From the NCBI RefSeq assembly GCF_004099695.1, contig NZ_SCHL01000009.1, positions 62,001 to 126,000 on the forward strand: a stretch of DNA of 64,000 nt, read 5' to 3'. Shown here in pieces: positions 16,841 through 25,191 of this stretch. How positions within the stretch are numbered: position 1 is the first letter of the stretch; each line of letters opens with the position of its first letter. Both the position numbers and the translations under genes were made by a program. The notes below the pieces were generated by a model. That model searched no databases. It saw only the letters and a program-made list of their open reading frames with translations, and was not told the DNA's origin. This DNA comes from Methanosarcina sp. MSH10X1 (lineage in GTDB: Archaea > Halobacteriota > Methanosarcinia > Methanosarcinales > Methanosarcinaceae).

Positions 16841-18114
16841 AAGCGATTATAATTGGTGCGGGGCTTGGAGGACTTTTAAGTGCGGCCAGACTCTCAAAGG
16901 CAGGATACGAGGTTGAGGTTTATGAACGGCTTCCTATCACAGGAGGAAGGTTTACAAACCTGAATTATAAAGGATTCCAGCTTTCGAGCGGAGCTTTTCA
17001 TATCCTGCCCCACGGACCTTCCGGTCCTCTGGCTCAGTTTCTCAATGAAATCGGAGCCAACGTTGAGATTGTACGGTCAGAAACGACAACCGTGCGAGTG
17101 CCTCTGAAAAAGGGCATCCCGGATTATGGGAAAGGCTTCAAGGATATTTCTTTTTCCGACTTTTCTACGCTTCTCTCCCATAAAGACCGCCTGAAGATTG
17201 CCTTTCTTATAGTCAGTACACGAAAAAACCGCCCTTCAGGATTTACTCTCCAGACCTGGCTAAGGACCCAGGTTAAGGATGAATGGCTTGTAAAATTTGC
17301 CGATGCTTTCTGCGGCTGGGCGCTCAGCCTTAGAAGTGACGAAGTCCCTGTGGAAGAAATCTTCGAGATCATTGAAAACATGTATAGATTCGGCGGTCCG
17401 GGCGTTCCCATCGGCGGGTGCAAGGGAGTAATCGATGCTCTGGAAAGCGTAATTGCCACATATGGCGGAAAGATCCATACCGGCACCGAAGTTTTAAAAA
17501 TCTTTATGGAGGGCGGTAAAGCCGCAGGCGTGCTTATTGGCGAGGAGGTTCATAAAGCAGACTTGATAGTGAGCAATCTGGGTCATGTTGCAACGGCCTG
17601 CCTGTGCGAGGAAGCCCTCTCAGGAGAGAAAAACTCAGGATACCTCCAGAAGCTTGAAACCCTGAAGCCGTCTGCCGGTATAAAGATCTGCCTTGCTGCG
17701 GACGAGCCGCTTGTAGGGCATACCGGCGTCCTTCTGACCCCTTATGCGAAAAGGGTAAATGGGATCGACGAGGTTACCCAGGTTGACCCGGGGCTCGCTC
17801 CGCCCGGTAAGCACCTTACAATGTCCCACCAGTACGTAGCCCCTGAGAATGTGAAAAATCTCGAGGCTGAAATCGAATTAGGGCTTCAGGATCTTAAAGA
17901 AATCTTTCCCGGTAAAAAATACGAAGTCCTGCTCATCCAGTCATACCACGACAGCTGGCCGGTAAATAGGGCAGCTTCAGGTACGGACCCTGGCAATGAA
18001 ACCCCGATTCCCGGACTTTATGTTGTGGGGGACGGAGCCAAGGGGAGAGGAGGCATTGAAGTCGAAGGCGTAGCCCTTGGTGTGACTGCAACCATGAAGA
18101 AAATTCTCGGCTAA
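16837..18114 (+). CDS. FAD-dependent oxidoreductase, phytoene desaturase (CrtI)-like
   Basis: A 425-residue protein with an N-terminal dinucleotide-binding fold (IIIGAGLGGLLSAARL, then VEVYERLPITGGR) and the C-terminal FAD motif PGLYVVGDGAKGRGGIEVEG. Both are typical of the CrtI/amine-oxidase superfamily that desaturates or saturates isoprenoids. Translation starts at GTG, overlapping the upstream mini-ferredoxin. Substrate is unknown. Being next to fpo, and organised exactly like the ferredoxin-geranylgeranyl reductase pair 7 kb away, it may act on a polyprenyl chain such as that of methanophenazine. That is inference only. Confidence 0.8.
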   Translation: MKAIIIGAGLGGLLSAARLSKAGYEVEVYERLPITGGRFTNLNYKGFQLSSGAFHILPHGPSGPLAQFLNEIGANVEIVRSETTTVRVPLKKGIPDYGKGFKDISFSDFSTLLSHKDRLKIAFLIVSTRKNRPSGFTLQTWLRTQVKDEWLVKFADAFCGWALSLRSDEVPVEEIFEIIENMYRFGGPGVPIGGCKGVIDALESVIATYGGKIHTGTEVLKIFMEGGKAAGVLIGEEVHKADLIVSNLGHVATACLCEEALSGEKNSGYLQKLETLKPSAGIKICLAADEPLVGHTGVLLTPYAKRVNGIDEVTQVDPGLAPPGKHLTMSHQYVAPENVKNLEAEIELGLQDLKEIFPGKKYEVLLIQSYHDSWPVNRAASGTDPGNETPIPGLYVVGDGAKGRGGIEVEGVALGVTATMKKILG

Positions 18115-18137
18115 ACAAACCCAGCAGGTGTTAAACC

Positions 18138-19139
18138 ATTCCACCGAAAAATCCCGATTTTGTAACTTACTCGAAAAACGTTTTCATCCCTGTAACCAAT
18201 ATCTGCAGGAATCGCTGCGGGTACTGCGGCTTTCGGCGAGAGCCCGCTCAACCGGGCGCCAAGCTTATGAAACCCGAAGAAATCCTTCCTGTACTTGAAA
18301 ATGGGGTAAAGGCGGGATGCACTGAAGCTCTTTTCACCTTCGGCGAATTTCCGGAGGAGGTGCCGGAGTACAGGAAGTGGCTCAAAGAACTCGGTTATTC
18401 CTCCACCCTGGAATACCTGCTCTTTCTATGTGAAACTGCAATCGAAATCGGAATCCTCCCTCATACGAATGCAGGAGTCATGACACGCTCGGAGCTGAAG
18501 GCTTTAAAGCCTTTGAATGCAAGCATGGGGCTTATGCTGGAGAGCACGGCAATCCTTGACGCCCATAAGGACTGCCCGGGAAAACTTCCCGAACTCAGGC
18601 TTGATACCATCCGGGAAGCCGGGAAGCTCAGGATTCCCTATACTACAGGCCTTCTTGTAGGGATCGGGGAGAGACGGGGGGATAGAATCGAGTCCCTTGA
18701 AGCTATTGCGGATCTTCATAGAAAATATGGGCATATTCAGGAGGTTATTATCCAGAACTTCGCCCCAAAGCCCGGAACACCCATGGAAGCCTTCCCTGAG
18801 CCTGCAGTCGAGGAAATGATTGATACTATAAAGCTTGCCAGACAGATTCTTCCGCCTGGTGTGGCAGTGCAGGTTGCCCCAAACCTTATAGACCCTAAAG
18901 CCCTTATCGCAAAAGGGGTTAGTGACCTTGGAGGCATATCCCCGCTGACAATTGACTGGATTAATCCTGAAGCCGAGTGGCCGGATGTGATGAATTTGCA
19001 GGAGAGACTAGGATCGATTTTGCTAAGGGAACGCCTGCCAATTTACCCTCATTATGTAAAAAGAGGATGGTATTCGGAAAGGATAGGCGGGCTGGTAGCA
19101 CAGCTTTCGGATACGGAAGGTTACAGGAAACAGCCCTGA
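18138..19139 (+). CDS. cofG: FO synthase subunit CofG (radical SAM)
   Basis: With CofH it makes 7,8-didemethyl-8-hydroxy-5-deazariboflavin (FO), the chromophore of F420. The radical-SAM cluster motif CRNRCGYC lies in VFIPVTNICRNRCGYCGF near the N-terminus; further family marks are VGIGERRGDRIESL, QNFAPKPGTPMEAF and GGISPLTIDWINPEAEWP. The first ATG in frame (18267) lies after the cluster motif and cannot be the start. The frame is open from 18135, and the only codon at a proper distance from AGGTG (18126-18130) is ATT at 18138, giving IPPKNPDFVTYSKN. So the gene uses an ATT start or carries a small start-region mutation. About 333 residues, normal for CofG. Confidence 0.9.
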   Translation: MPPKNPDFVTYSKNVFIPVTNICRNRCGYCGFRREPAQPGAKLMKPEEILPVLENGVKAGCTEALFTFGEFPEEVPEYRKWLKELGYSSTLEYLLFLCETAIEIGILPHTNAGVMTRSELKALKPLNASMGLMLESTAILDAHKDCPGKLPELRLDTIREAGKLRIPYTTGLLVGIGERRGDRIESLEAIADLHRKYGHIQEVIIQNFAPKPGTPMEAFPEPAVEEMIDTIKLARQILPPGVAVQVAPNLIDPKALIAKGVSDLGGISPLTIDWINPEAEWPDVMNLQERLGSILLRERLPIYPHYVKRGWYSERIGGLVAQLSDTEGYRKQP

Positions 19140-19164
19140 TCAGGGCATGCGGAGAATTAGAAAA

Positions 19165-20292
19165 ATGAACAGCAAAATTCCCGAAGACCTTATAGAACGC
19201 GCATATCAGGGAAAGAGCACAAAGGAAGACGGGCTTCTTCTCATGGATATACCTCCTTTCGAACTCTTCAGGTTTGCGGATGAACTCCGCTCCCTTACGG
19301 CAGGAGATACGGTTACTTACGTCGTAAACAGGAATATTAACTTTACCAGCAGGTGTGTGGGAACCTGCGGGTTTTGCGCATTCAGGACGAATAATGGCAA
19401 GGTTCTCACCCTTGAGGAAATAATGGCAAAGGTAAGGGAGGCAGCGCAGGCTAATGCTACCGAAGTTTGTATCCAGGGGGGGCTTCTGCCTGACGCAGAC
19501 CTGGATTTTTACCTCGGGATTGTAGAAGCCGTAAAAGCCGAGTTTCCTGAAATCCATATCCATGCTTTTTCGCCAATGGAAGTTTACCATATTTCCCGTA
19601 TCAGCGAAGTCCCGGTAAAAGAAGCCCTGCTAAGTCTTAGGCGGAGCGGGCTTGACACCATGCCAGGCACTGCAGCCGAGATTCTTTCGGACAGGGTGCG
19701 GGAGATTATCTGTCCCTCAAAACTTAAGACCTCGCAGTGGATCGAGGTGGTCAGCCAGGCACATGCTGCAGGCATTCCCACAACAGCGACAATGATGTAT
19801 GGGCATGTTGAGACCCCGGAGGAAAGGATCGACCATATGTTGATCATCAGGGAAATCCAGAAAGGAACAGGCGGAATTACGGAATTTGTGCCTCTGCCTT
19901 TTATGCCCTATAACAACCCGGTTGGGGAAAAATTGATAAAAGAAGGCCGATATGCTACGCCTGGTATTGAGGATCTGAAAACCTATGCAATTTCCCGTAT
20001 TCTTCTTAACGGGCATGTAAACAATATTCAGGCAAGCTGGGTGAAATTAGGAAAAAGACTTGCACAATTTGCCCTTCATTGCGGGGCTAACGATCTTGGG
20101 GGCACCCTTATGGAAGAAAGCATTTCCAGATCGGCAGGAGCTTCTAACGGTGAGGAAATCTCCGTAGAAGAACTGGAATGGATAATCTATGGAGCCGGAA
20201 GAGTTCCGGAAGAAAGAACCACTCTGTACGGAAGAGTGAATGAGCTGGTTTCGGGAAATCCGAAGCGATCAGGGTGCGGAGTCTCAGAATAA
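19165..20292 (+). CDS. cofH1: FO synthase subunit CofH, paralogue 1
   Basis: A 375-residue radical-SAM enzyme that joins 5-amino-6-ribitylaminouracil to the hydroxybenzyl part of tyrosine, the step before CofG. Cluster motif CVGTCGFCAF near residue 70, then EVCIQGGLLPDADLDFYLGI, IHAFSPMEVYHISR and TATMMYGHVETPEERIDHM are CofH hallmarks. I choose the ATG at 19165 (MNSKIPEDL), preceded by GGAG; an earlier ATG at 19147 is followed by this ribosome site. It begins 25 bases after cofG and is followed by a second cofH. Confidence 0.92.
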   Translation: MNSKIPEDLIERAYQGKSTKEDGLLLMDIPPFELFRFADELRSLTAGDTVTYVVNRNINFTSRCVGTCGFCAFRTNNGKVLTLEEIMAKVREAAQANATEVCIQGGLLPDADLDFYLGIVEAVKAEFPEIHIHAFSPMEVYHISRISEVPVKEALLSLRRSGLDTMPGTAAEILSDRVREIICPSKLKTSQWIEVVSQAHAAGIPTTATMMYGHVETPEERIDHMLIIREIQKGTGGITEFVPLPFMPYNNPVGEKLIKEGRYATPGIEDLKTYAISRILLNGHVNNIQASWVKLGKRLAQFALHCGANDLGGTLMEESISRSAGASNGEEISVEELEWIIYGAGRVPEERTTLYGRVNELVSGNPKRSGCGVSE

Positions 20293-20330
20293 ACCTATCA
20301 AATCGGGTAGAGATATTAGCTTAAACAGGA

Positions 20331-21494
20331 ATGATCGGGATGTACATGAAGAAACCGGCAGCAATTCCCAATGATGTCCTTGAAAGGGCACATCAGGGAA
20401 ACTGTACTAAAGAGGATGCGCTTATCCTGCTTGAAGGAAGCCCATTTGAGTTATTCGAACTTGCCGATACCCTGCGTGCCCATGCCGTAGGCGATACTGT
20501 TAGTTATGTCACGAACAGGAACATTTACATTACAAATAAATGCGCAGGAAACTGCGGATTCTGCGCCTACAGGACGGAAAAAGGGTATATACTGAGCGTG
20601 GAAGAAATCCTGAAAAAGGTTGGGGATGCAAGGAAAGCCGGGGTTGTCGAGGTCTGCGTCCAGGGAGGCTATATCCCGGAAATAGATATAGAATTTTATC
20701 TCGAGATTGTGGAGTCAATAAAAGCCGAATTTCCTGAGCTCTGCATTCATGCCTTTTCCCCTATGGAGGTTTATTATGCGGCAGGAATCTCAGGCATGTC
20801 CGTAAAAGAGGCTCTGCGTAAGCTTAAGGAAAGCGGGCTTGAATCTCTTACCGGAACTTCAGCCGAAATCCTTTCCGATAGGGTGAGAAAAATAATCTGC
20901 CCCGGAAAAATCAACACCCAGCAATGGATCGATACCATAAAGGCTGCACACAAAGCCGGGATTTCTACTAATGCGACCATTATGTACGGACACGTGGAGA
21001 CAGTCGAGGAACGTCTGGACCATATTTTTACAATTCGTGAAATCCAGAGAGAGACCGGTGGGTTTTCGGAACTCATTCCAATGTCCTTTTTGCCCTATAA
21101 TAACAGGATAGGAGAAAAAATGCTGGCATCCGGTAAATTCGCAAGCACAGGACTTGAAGACCTGCAGCTCATTGCAATTTCCCGTATAATTCTGCACACT
21201 TACGTAAACAATATTCAGGCCACCTGGGTTAAGCTTGGGAAAAAACTTGCACAGTTCGCCCTCCAGTGCGGAGCGAACGACCTCGGAGGCACGCTTATGG
21301 AAGACCAGATCTCAACAGCGTCCGGAGGAAACCACGGGGAATATGTATCTCCTGCCGAGTTCGAATGGATGATAAAAGGGGCAGGAAGAATCCCGGTGCA
21401 GAGGGATACTCTCTACCGGAAAGTCGAGCCAGGTTTCCCTAACAGAGCCAATCTTCCAGCCTTCGGAAAAACAAAAATCAGCAGCAGAGAGTAA
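20331..21494 (+). CDS. cofH2: FO synthase subunit CofH, paralogue 2
   Basis: A 387-residue paralogue of the preceding gene, similar along its whole length: cluster motif CAGNCGFCAY, EVCVQGGYIPEIDIEFYLEI, IHAFSPMEVYYAAG and TNATIMYGHVETVEERLDHI. Start is one of three close ATGs (20331, 20340, 20346); AGGA just before them fits the second. Two cofH genes are, to my recollection, usual in Methanosarcina. The pair may be redundant or one copy may serve a related reaction. The C-terminus has an extra basic tail. Confidence 0.9.
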   Translation: MIGMYMKKPAAIPNDVLERAHQGNCTKEDALILLEGSPFELFELADTLRAHAVGDTVSYVTNRNIYITNKCAGNCGFCAYRTEKGYILSVEEILKKVGDARKAGVVEVCVQGGYIPEIDIEFYLEIVESIKAEFPELCIHAFSPMEVYYAAGISGMSVKEALRKLKESGLESLTGTSAEILSDRVRKIICPGKINTQQWIDTIKAAHKAGISTNATIMYGHVETVEERLDHIFTIREIQRETGGFSELIPMSFLPYNNRIGEKMLASGKFASTGLEDLQLIAISRIILHTYVNNIQATWVKLGKKLAQFALQCGANDLGGTLMEDQISTASGGNHGEYVSPAEFEWMIKGAGRIPVQRDTLYRKVEPGFPNRANLPAFGKTKISSRE

Positions 21495-21500
21495 ACGCCA

Positions 21501-21525
21501 GGTCCCGTCTCGGGAGGACGGGACC
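21501..21525 (+). terminator. Strong hairpin after cofH2
   Basis: GGTCCCGTC and GACGGGACC form a perfect 9-bp stem with a 7-base loop, six bases past the cofH2 stop. No long T-run follows, so it may act as a transcript-end or stabilising structure. It sits at the border of the repeat cluster. Confidence 0.55.
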
Positions 21526-21529
21526 CTTA

Positions 21530-21840
21530 TCGCAAGCCTTTTCAAAAAATCCTTGACCGCAAGCCTTTTCAAAAAAGGCTTGAGCGAAAACCTTTTCAAA
21601 AAATCCTTGACCGCAAGCTTTTTCAAAAAATCCTTGACCGCAAGCCTTTTCAAAAAAGGCTTGAGCGAAAACCTTTTGAGAAAAGGTTTTATCGAAAACT
21701 CTGATTTATCGAAACCGGCAAAGCGGCGTGATAAACCGGCGCAACGGTTTCAACGCAAGCCTTTTCAAAAAAGGTTTGAGCGAAAACCTTTTGAGAAAAG
21801 GTTTTATCGAAAACTCTGATTTATCGAAACCGGTGTAACC
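21530..21840. repeat. Dispersed hairpin-rich repeat cluster, copy 1
   Basis: Short units such as CGCAAGCCTTTTCAAAAAA and GGCTTGAGCGAAAACCTTTT are repeated about ten times. Complementary pieces (AAGCCTTTT/AAAAGGCTT, AAAACCTTTT/AAAAGGTTTT) can form many hairpins. Two longer copies end in TTTTATCGAAAACTCTGATT and TATCGAAACCGG. All open frames here are by-products of the repeats (monotonous F-K-K-x-L patterns) and are not genes. The same family recurs near 24.8, 36.5, 46.2 and 58.8 kb. Confidence 0.9.
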
Positions 21841-22005
21841 GGGGCGGGCTCAATCGATGCTACGCTTGCGGAACAACGGTCGCGGCTCAAGAGGGCTTAA
21901 TTGTAATGGTGTGATAACTAAAATAAGCAGGGCTGTTGAGAACACCTGCGAGCCTGAACGGAAGGAGATGAACGAATTTTTCGGGCAGCAGGGGTTTTAA
22001 TTAAT

Positions 22006-22013
22006 TATATAAA
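22006..22013 (+). promoter_or_regulatory. Likely TATA box of cofC
   Basis: TATATAAA lies 64 bases before the cofC ATG, predicting a leader of about 40 nt that contains the CAGGAG ribosome site. It implies that cofC is transcribed separately from cofGH, beyond the repeat cluster. Confidence 0.5.
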
Positions 22014-22076
22014 TTTCAATGATAAGATTAATATTTACTCTTATTTGTGTTTTAATTTATATTTTCAGGAGTCCAG

Positions 22077-22703
22077 ATGAAAGCTGTAATTCCCTATAAA
22101 AAAACCAGTGCTAAATCCAGATTATCCCCTGTCCTGAGCCTGGAAGAGAGAGAAGAGTTTGTGGAATTAATGTTAAATCAGGTAATAGATACCCTTAAGG
22201 AAGCCGGAATTGGAACAATCGATATTCTCAGTCCTTCGAGATACGGGCTTGAGAGCATGACGAAAGCCAGTGTGCTTCTGGATGAAAACGACCTGAACGA
22301 GGCTCTTAACCGATATCTTGAGCAGGCTGAGGAGCCGGTTATGATTGTTATGGCTGACCTTCCCCTTCTTTCTCCAGGTCATGTTAAAGGGATAATTTCA
22401 ACAGAAAGAGATGTTTGTATTGTCCCTGGAAAAGGCGGGGGTACAAATATATTGTTTATCAAAAACCCTTCAGGCTACAGGGTCAGGTATTACGGATCGA
22501 GTTTTCTGACGCACTGCTCGATTGCAAAAAACACAGGGCAGGATGTTGAGATATATGATTCCTTCCTTGCAGGCACCGATATAGATGAGCCCGAAGACCT
22601 GGTCGAACTGTTTATACACGGAAGCGGAGCTGCGAAAGAGTATATAAGCAAAAAGTTCAGGCTTGAGATTAGCAGAGGAAGAGTAAGGCTGGCTCCGGTT
22701 TGA
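22077..22703 (+). CDS. cofC: 2-phospho-L-lactate guanylyltransferase CofC
   Basis: A 208-residue nucleotidyltransferase that activates 2-phospholactate with GTP for transfer to FO, making F420-0. Family features: MKAVIPYKKTSAKSRLSP (the P-loop-like N-terminus with Lys residues), VMIVMADLPLLSPGHV (metal-binding Asp), VPGKGGGTNILFIKNP and YGSSFLTHCSIAKNTGQ. CAGGAG precedes the ATG. It completes a cofG-H-H-C cluster, although other steps (CofD, CofE) are not in this window. Confidence 0.93.
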   Translation: MKAVIPYKKTSAKSRLSPVLSLEEREEFVELMLNQVIDTLKEAGIGTIDILSPSRYGLESMTKASVLLDENDLNEALNRYLEQAEEPVMIVMADLPLLSPGHVKGIISTERDVCIVPGKGGGTNILFIKNPSGYRVRYYGSSFLTHCSIAKNTGQDVEIYDSFLAGTDIDEPEDLVELFIHGSGAAKEYISKKFRLEISRGRVRLAPV

Positions 22704-23273
22704 AATTATCGGGTGACGATTTTTAACTATCGAAACAGAAAGATTATATGGAATTTGAAAGAAACTGTTATGTGTACAGTAAGAACTGGATTAGCAGAAC
22801 TGACTGGTGGGAAAGGCTCTGGGGGACAGAACCAGTTTTGTATGCATAGATGTACATCCAGTAGCTTTATGTTTAGTAGCCTTATATTTAGAAACCTTAT
22901 ATTGAGACGGAAAAGAAAGGTAAAACCTGAATTTTCCAATCCGATTTCAAATCAAAAAGTATAAATATAATTTATCAGTTAGTTTGAATTCGAATAATAT
23001 AGAAACAAACTAATATTTAGAGCATTACGGTTCAAGTAATTAACCTGTAAGCAAATCGAGCTTGTCTGAAAAAATGCGGCTTCGCAAATTAGAGAAAACC
23101 TTAATTTTCAGGAGTTAAAGGTTGGAAGTGAAAATATTTCAGACCTGGCAGATATAATCAACAAAAAAATATATGATAGAGAACTGTTATTACTGCCTTA
23201 AATTGCGAAAATTTGCCAAACTGCCTAACACCCATATTTACCTTATTTGCCTTTAAAAGTTACAGGTGAGCTG
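22704..23273. other. Intergenic region upstream of ferredoxin 2
   Basis: About 570 bases between cofC and the second mini-ferredoxin. It is AT-rich, with a short series of near-identical pieces near 22855-22910 (TAGTAGCCTTATATTTAG, TAGAAACCTTATATT). I see no gene. The promoter of the ferredoxin-reductase operon should lie in its last 150 bases. Confidence 0.4.
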
Positions 23274-23450
23274 GTGAGCATCAAGATAAACCGATATAAA
23301 TGTGGATACTGTGGTGCCTGTGTAGGAGTCTGCCCTAAGGGAGCACTCGAACTTGTAGAGACCCTGGTCGAAGTAGATGAAAGTACGTGTATCGCATGCG
23401 GGATATGCGATCGCATCTGCCCTGTGGGAGCAATTGAGGTAATGAAATGA
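23274..23450 (+). CDS. Mini-ferredoxin, two [4Fe-4S] motifs, paired with GGR
   Basis: A 58-residue ferredoxin with [15 protein letters not shown] and [16 protein letters not shown] place the start at the GTG ([10 protein letters not shown]) that follows AGGTGA; an ATG 27 bases upstream is possible. Its stop overlaps the ATG of the geranylgeranyl reductase gene (ATGA). Known from M. acetivorans: a ferredoxin gene next to GGR is needed for full lipid saturation by that enzyme, which fits this layout well. Confidence 0.92.
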   Translation: MSIKINRYKCGYCGACVGVCPKGALELVETLVEVDESTCIACGICDRICPVGAIEVMK

Positions 23451-24670
23451 AGGACAGGTACGATGTTTTAGTGATAGGAGCAGGTCCTGCAGGTTCCATT
23501 GCTGCCAGAACTGCAGCCGAGAAGGGACTTGATGTGCTTTTAATCGAGAAACGGCAGGAGATAGGTGATCCTGTACGCTGCGCTGAAGGCGTCAACAAAG
23601 AATATCTCAAAAAACATGTGGAAATTGACAAGAGATGGATTTGTGCTGACCTTAAAGCTTCCTTTATTTACGCTCCGGATGGTACTCGGATAGAAATGGC
23701 AGAGGAAATCTCTGGTGGAGAAGTAGGTTACGTCCTTGAGAGAAAAGTGTTCGACCGGGCCCTTGCAGAACATGCCGCTGCCGCCGGGGCGGAAGTGAGA
23801 GTAAAAACCCGAGCAACTGACCTGATAATCGAGGATGGCTTCGTCAGGGGAGCCAGGCTAATGCATATTGGAAATATGTATGATGTGCGTGCCAGCATAG
23901 TTATAGGGGCTGACGGGGTCGAGTCAAAGGTAGGAAGATGGGCAGGTATCGATACTTCCTTAAAACCCATAGATATAGAAACCTGCACCCAGTACCTGAT
24001 AGCCGGAGAAGGTATAGACCAGGACCATTGCGAGTTTTATATAGGAAATGAGATTGCACCGGGCGGCTATGTATGGATCTTTCCGAAAGGCGAAGGCAAA
24101 GCCAATGTAGGGATTGGAATTCTCGGGAACAGGACGGGAAAATTTAAACCCAGACCTGTAGATTACCTTAACAGCTTTCTGGATAAGAAATTTCCCAATG
24201 CCAGTGTAGTCGAGATGGTCTATGGAGGAGTTCCGGTATCGGGCAGCATTGAGAAAACTTCCGCTAACGGGTTGATGCTAATCGGAGATGCTGCCCGGCA
24301 ATCCGACCCGATTACAGGGGGCGGAATTCTAAACGCTATGGAAGCAGGGAAACTGGCAGGAGAAGCTGCATATACCGCCATATCCGCGGGGGATGTTTCT
24401 CTTCAGAAACTTGAAGAAGTTTATGAGAAGCGGTGGAGGGCAACCATAGGGCATGACATTGACATGAGCCTTATCGTAAAGAATTGCTTTATCAATCTAA
24501 GCGACGAAGACCTGAACTCCCTTGCTCATTCCCTGAAAGATGTAAAATTTGATAGGATGAGCCTCCTCGATTTGTTACAGGCTCTCTTTAAAGCCAACAG
24601 AAAACTTCTCTGGGATCTTCGAGTACTCTTCAAAGATGCTGCAAAAGAAGTAGCAAGAAATAAGTTATAA
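23447..24670 (+). CDS. Geranylgeranyl reductase (digeranylgeranylglycerophospholipid reductase)
   Basis: A 407-residue flavoprotein that hydrogenates the double bonds of archaeal membrane lipids. The N-terminal FAD motif is [21 protein letters not shown], followed by [16 protein letters not shown], whose RCAEG is typical of archaeal GGRs. [19 protein letters not shown] and [20 protein letters not shown] complete the FAD and substrate sites. It is translationally coupled to the mini-ferredoxin that presumably reduces it. Length fits the family (390-410). Confidence 0.93.
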   Translation: MKDRYDVLVIGAGPAGSIAARTAAEKGLDVLLIEKRQEIGDPVRCAEGVNKEYLKKHVEIDKRWICADLKASFIYAPDGTRIEMAEEISGGEVGYVLERKVFDRALAEHAAAAGAEVRVKTRATDLIIEDGFVRGARLMHIGNMYDVRASIVIGADGVESKVGRWAGIDTSLKPIDIETCTQYLIAGEGIDQDHCEFYIGNEIAPGGYVWIFPKGEGKANVGIGILGNRTGKFKPRPVDYLNSFLDKKFPNASVVEMVYGGVPVSGSIEKTSANGLMLIGDAARQSDPITGGGILNAMEAGKLAGEAAYTAISAGDVSLQKLEEVYEKRWRATIGHDIDMSLIVKNCFINLSDEDLNSLAHSLKDVKFDRMSLLDLLQALFKANRKLLWDLRVLFKDAAKEVARNKL

Positions 24671-24694
24671 AGCCCGGAATCCGGGCATTTTTTT
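24671..24694 (+). terminator. Terminator after geranylgeranyl reductase
   Basis: GCCCGG-AAT-CCGGGC followed by ATTTTTTTC, immediately after the stop codon: a compact 6-bp GC stem with a T-run. Confidence 0.75.
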
Positions 24695-24755
24695 CATCTA
24701 ATTAAATTTCCTTTTTTAGTTTTACAGGACTTTTCACAACTGTTGTCCCGAAACC

Positions 24756-25190
24756 GTTGCGCCGGTTTCTCACGCTCCGGTTACATCGGTTTAGATAAAG
24801 CATGATTTTCGCTCAAGCCTTTTTGTAAAAGGCTTGTGATCAAACTTTTTTTGAAAAAGTTTGCGTTGCGCCGGTCGATCACGCTCCGGTTACACCGGTC
24901 TAGATAAAGCATGGTTTTCGCTCAAGCCTTTTTGTAAAAGGCTTGTGATCAAACTTTTTTTGAAAAAGTTTGCGTTGCGCCGGTCGATCACGCTCCGGTT
25001 ACACCGGTCTAGATAAAGCATGGTTTTCGTTCAAGCCTTTTTGTAAAAGGCTTGTGATCAAACTTTTTTTGAAAAAGTTTGCGATAAAAGTTTTATCGAA
25101 AAAGTTTTCGCTCAAGCCTTTTTTGAAAAGGCTTGCGGGCAAGGATTTTTTGAAAAGGCTTGCGGGCAAGGATTTTTTGAAAAATCGTGG
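24756..25190. repeat. Dispersed repeat cluster, copy 2, with a 109-bp unit in triplicate
   Basis: A 109-bp unit begins GTTGCGCCGG at 24756, 24865 and 24974. Each contains CACGCTCCGGTTACACCGG, TAGATAAAGCATGGTTTTCG, a hairpin AAGCCTTTTTGTAAAAGGCTT and a second AAACTTTTTTTGAAAAAGTTT. After the third unit shorter pieces (GCTTGCGGGCAAGGATTTTT) run up to the trkH1 stop codon. Units 2 and 3 are almost identical, so the amplification is recent. Confidence 0.92.
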
Positions 25191-25191
25191 G

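Noticed and set aside
18267-19139. cofG beginning at the first ATG
   Set aside because: That start would remove the radical-SAM cluster motif and leave an inactive protein.
21312-21819. Open frames of 88-113 residues in the repeat cluster after cofH2
   Set aside because: They consist of monotonous F-L-K-K-L/R motifs on both strands, produced by the hairpin repeats; no ribosome site or family signature.
22713-22964. Short frames between cofC and the second ferredoxin
   Set aside because: Low-complexity translation from a locally repeated AT-rich stretch; no start signal or family.
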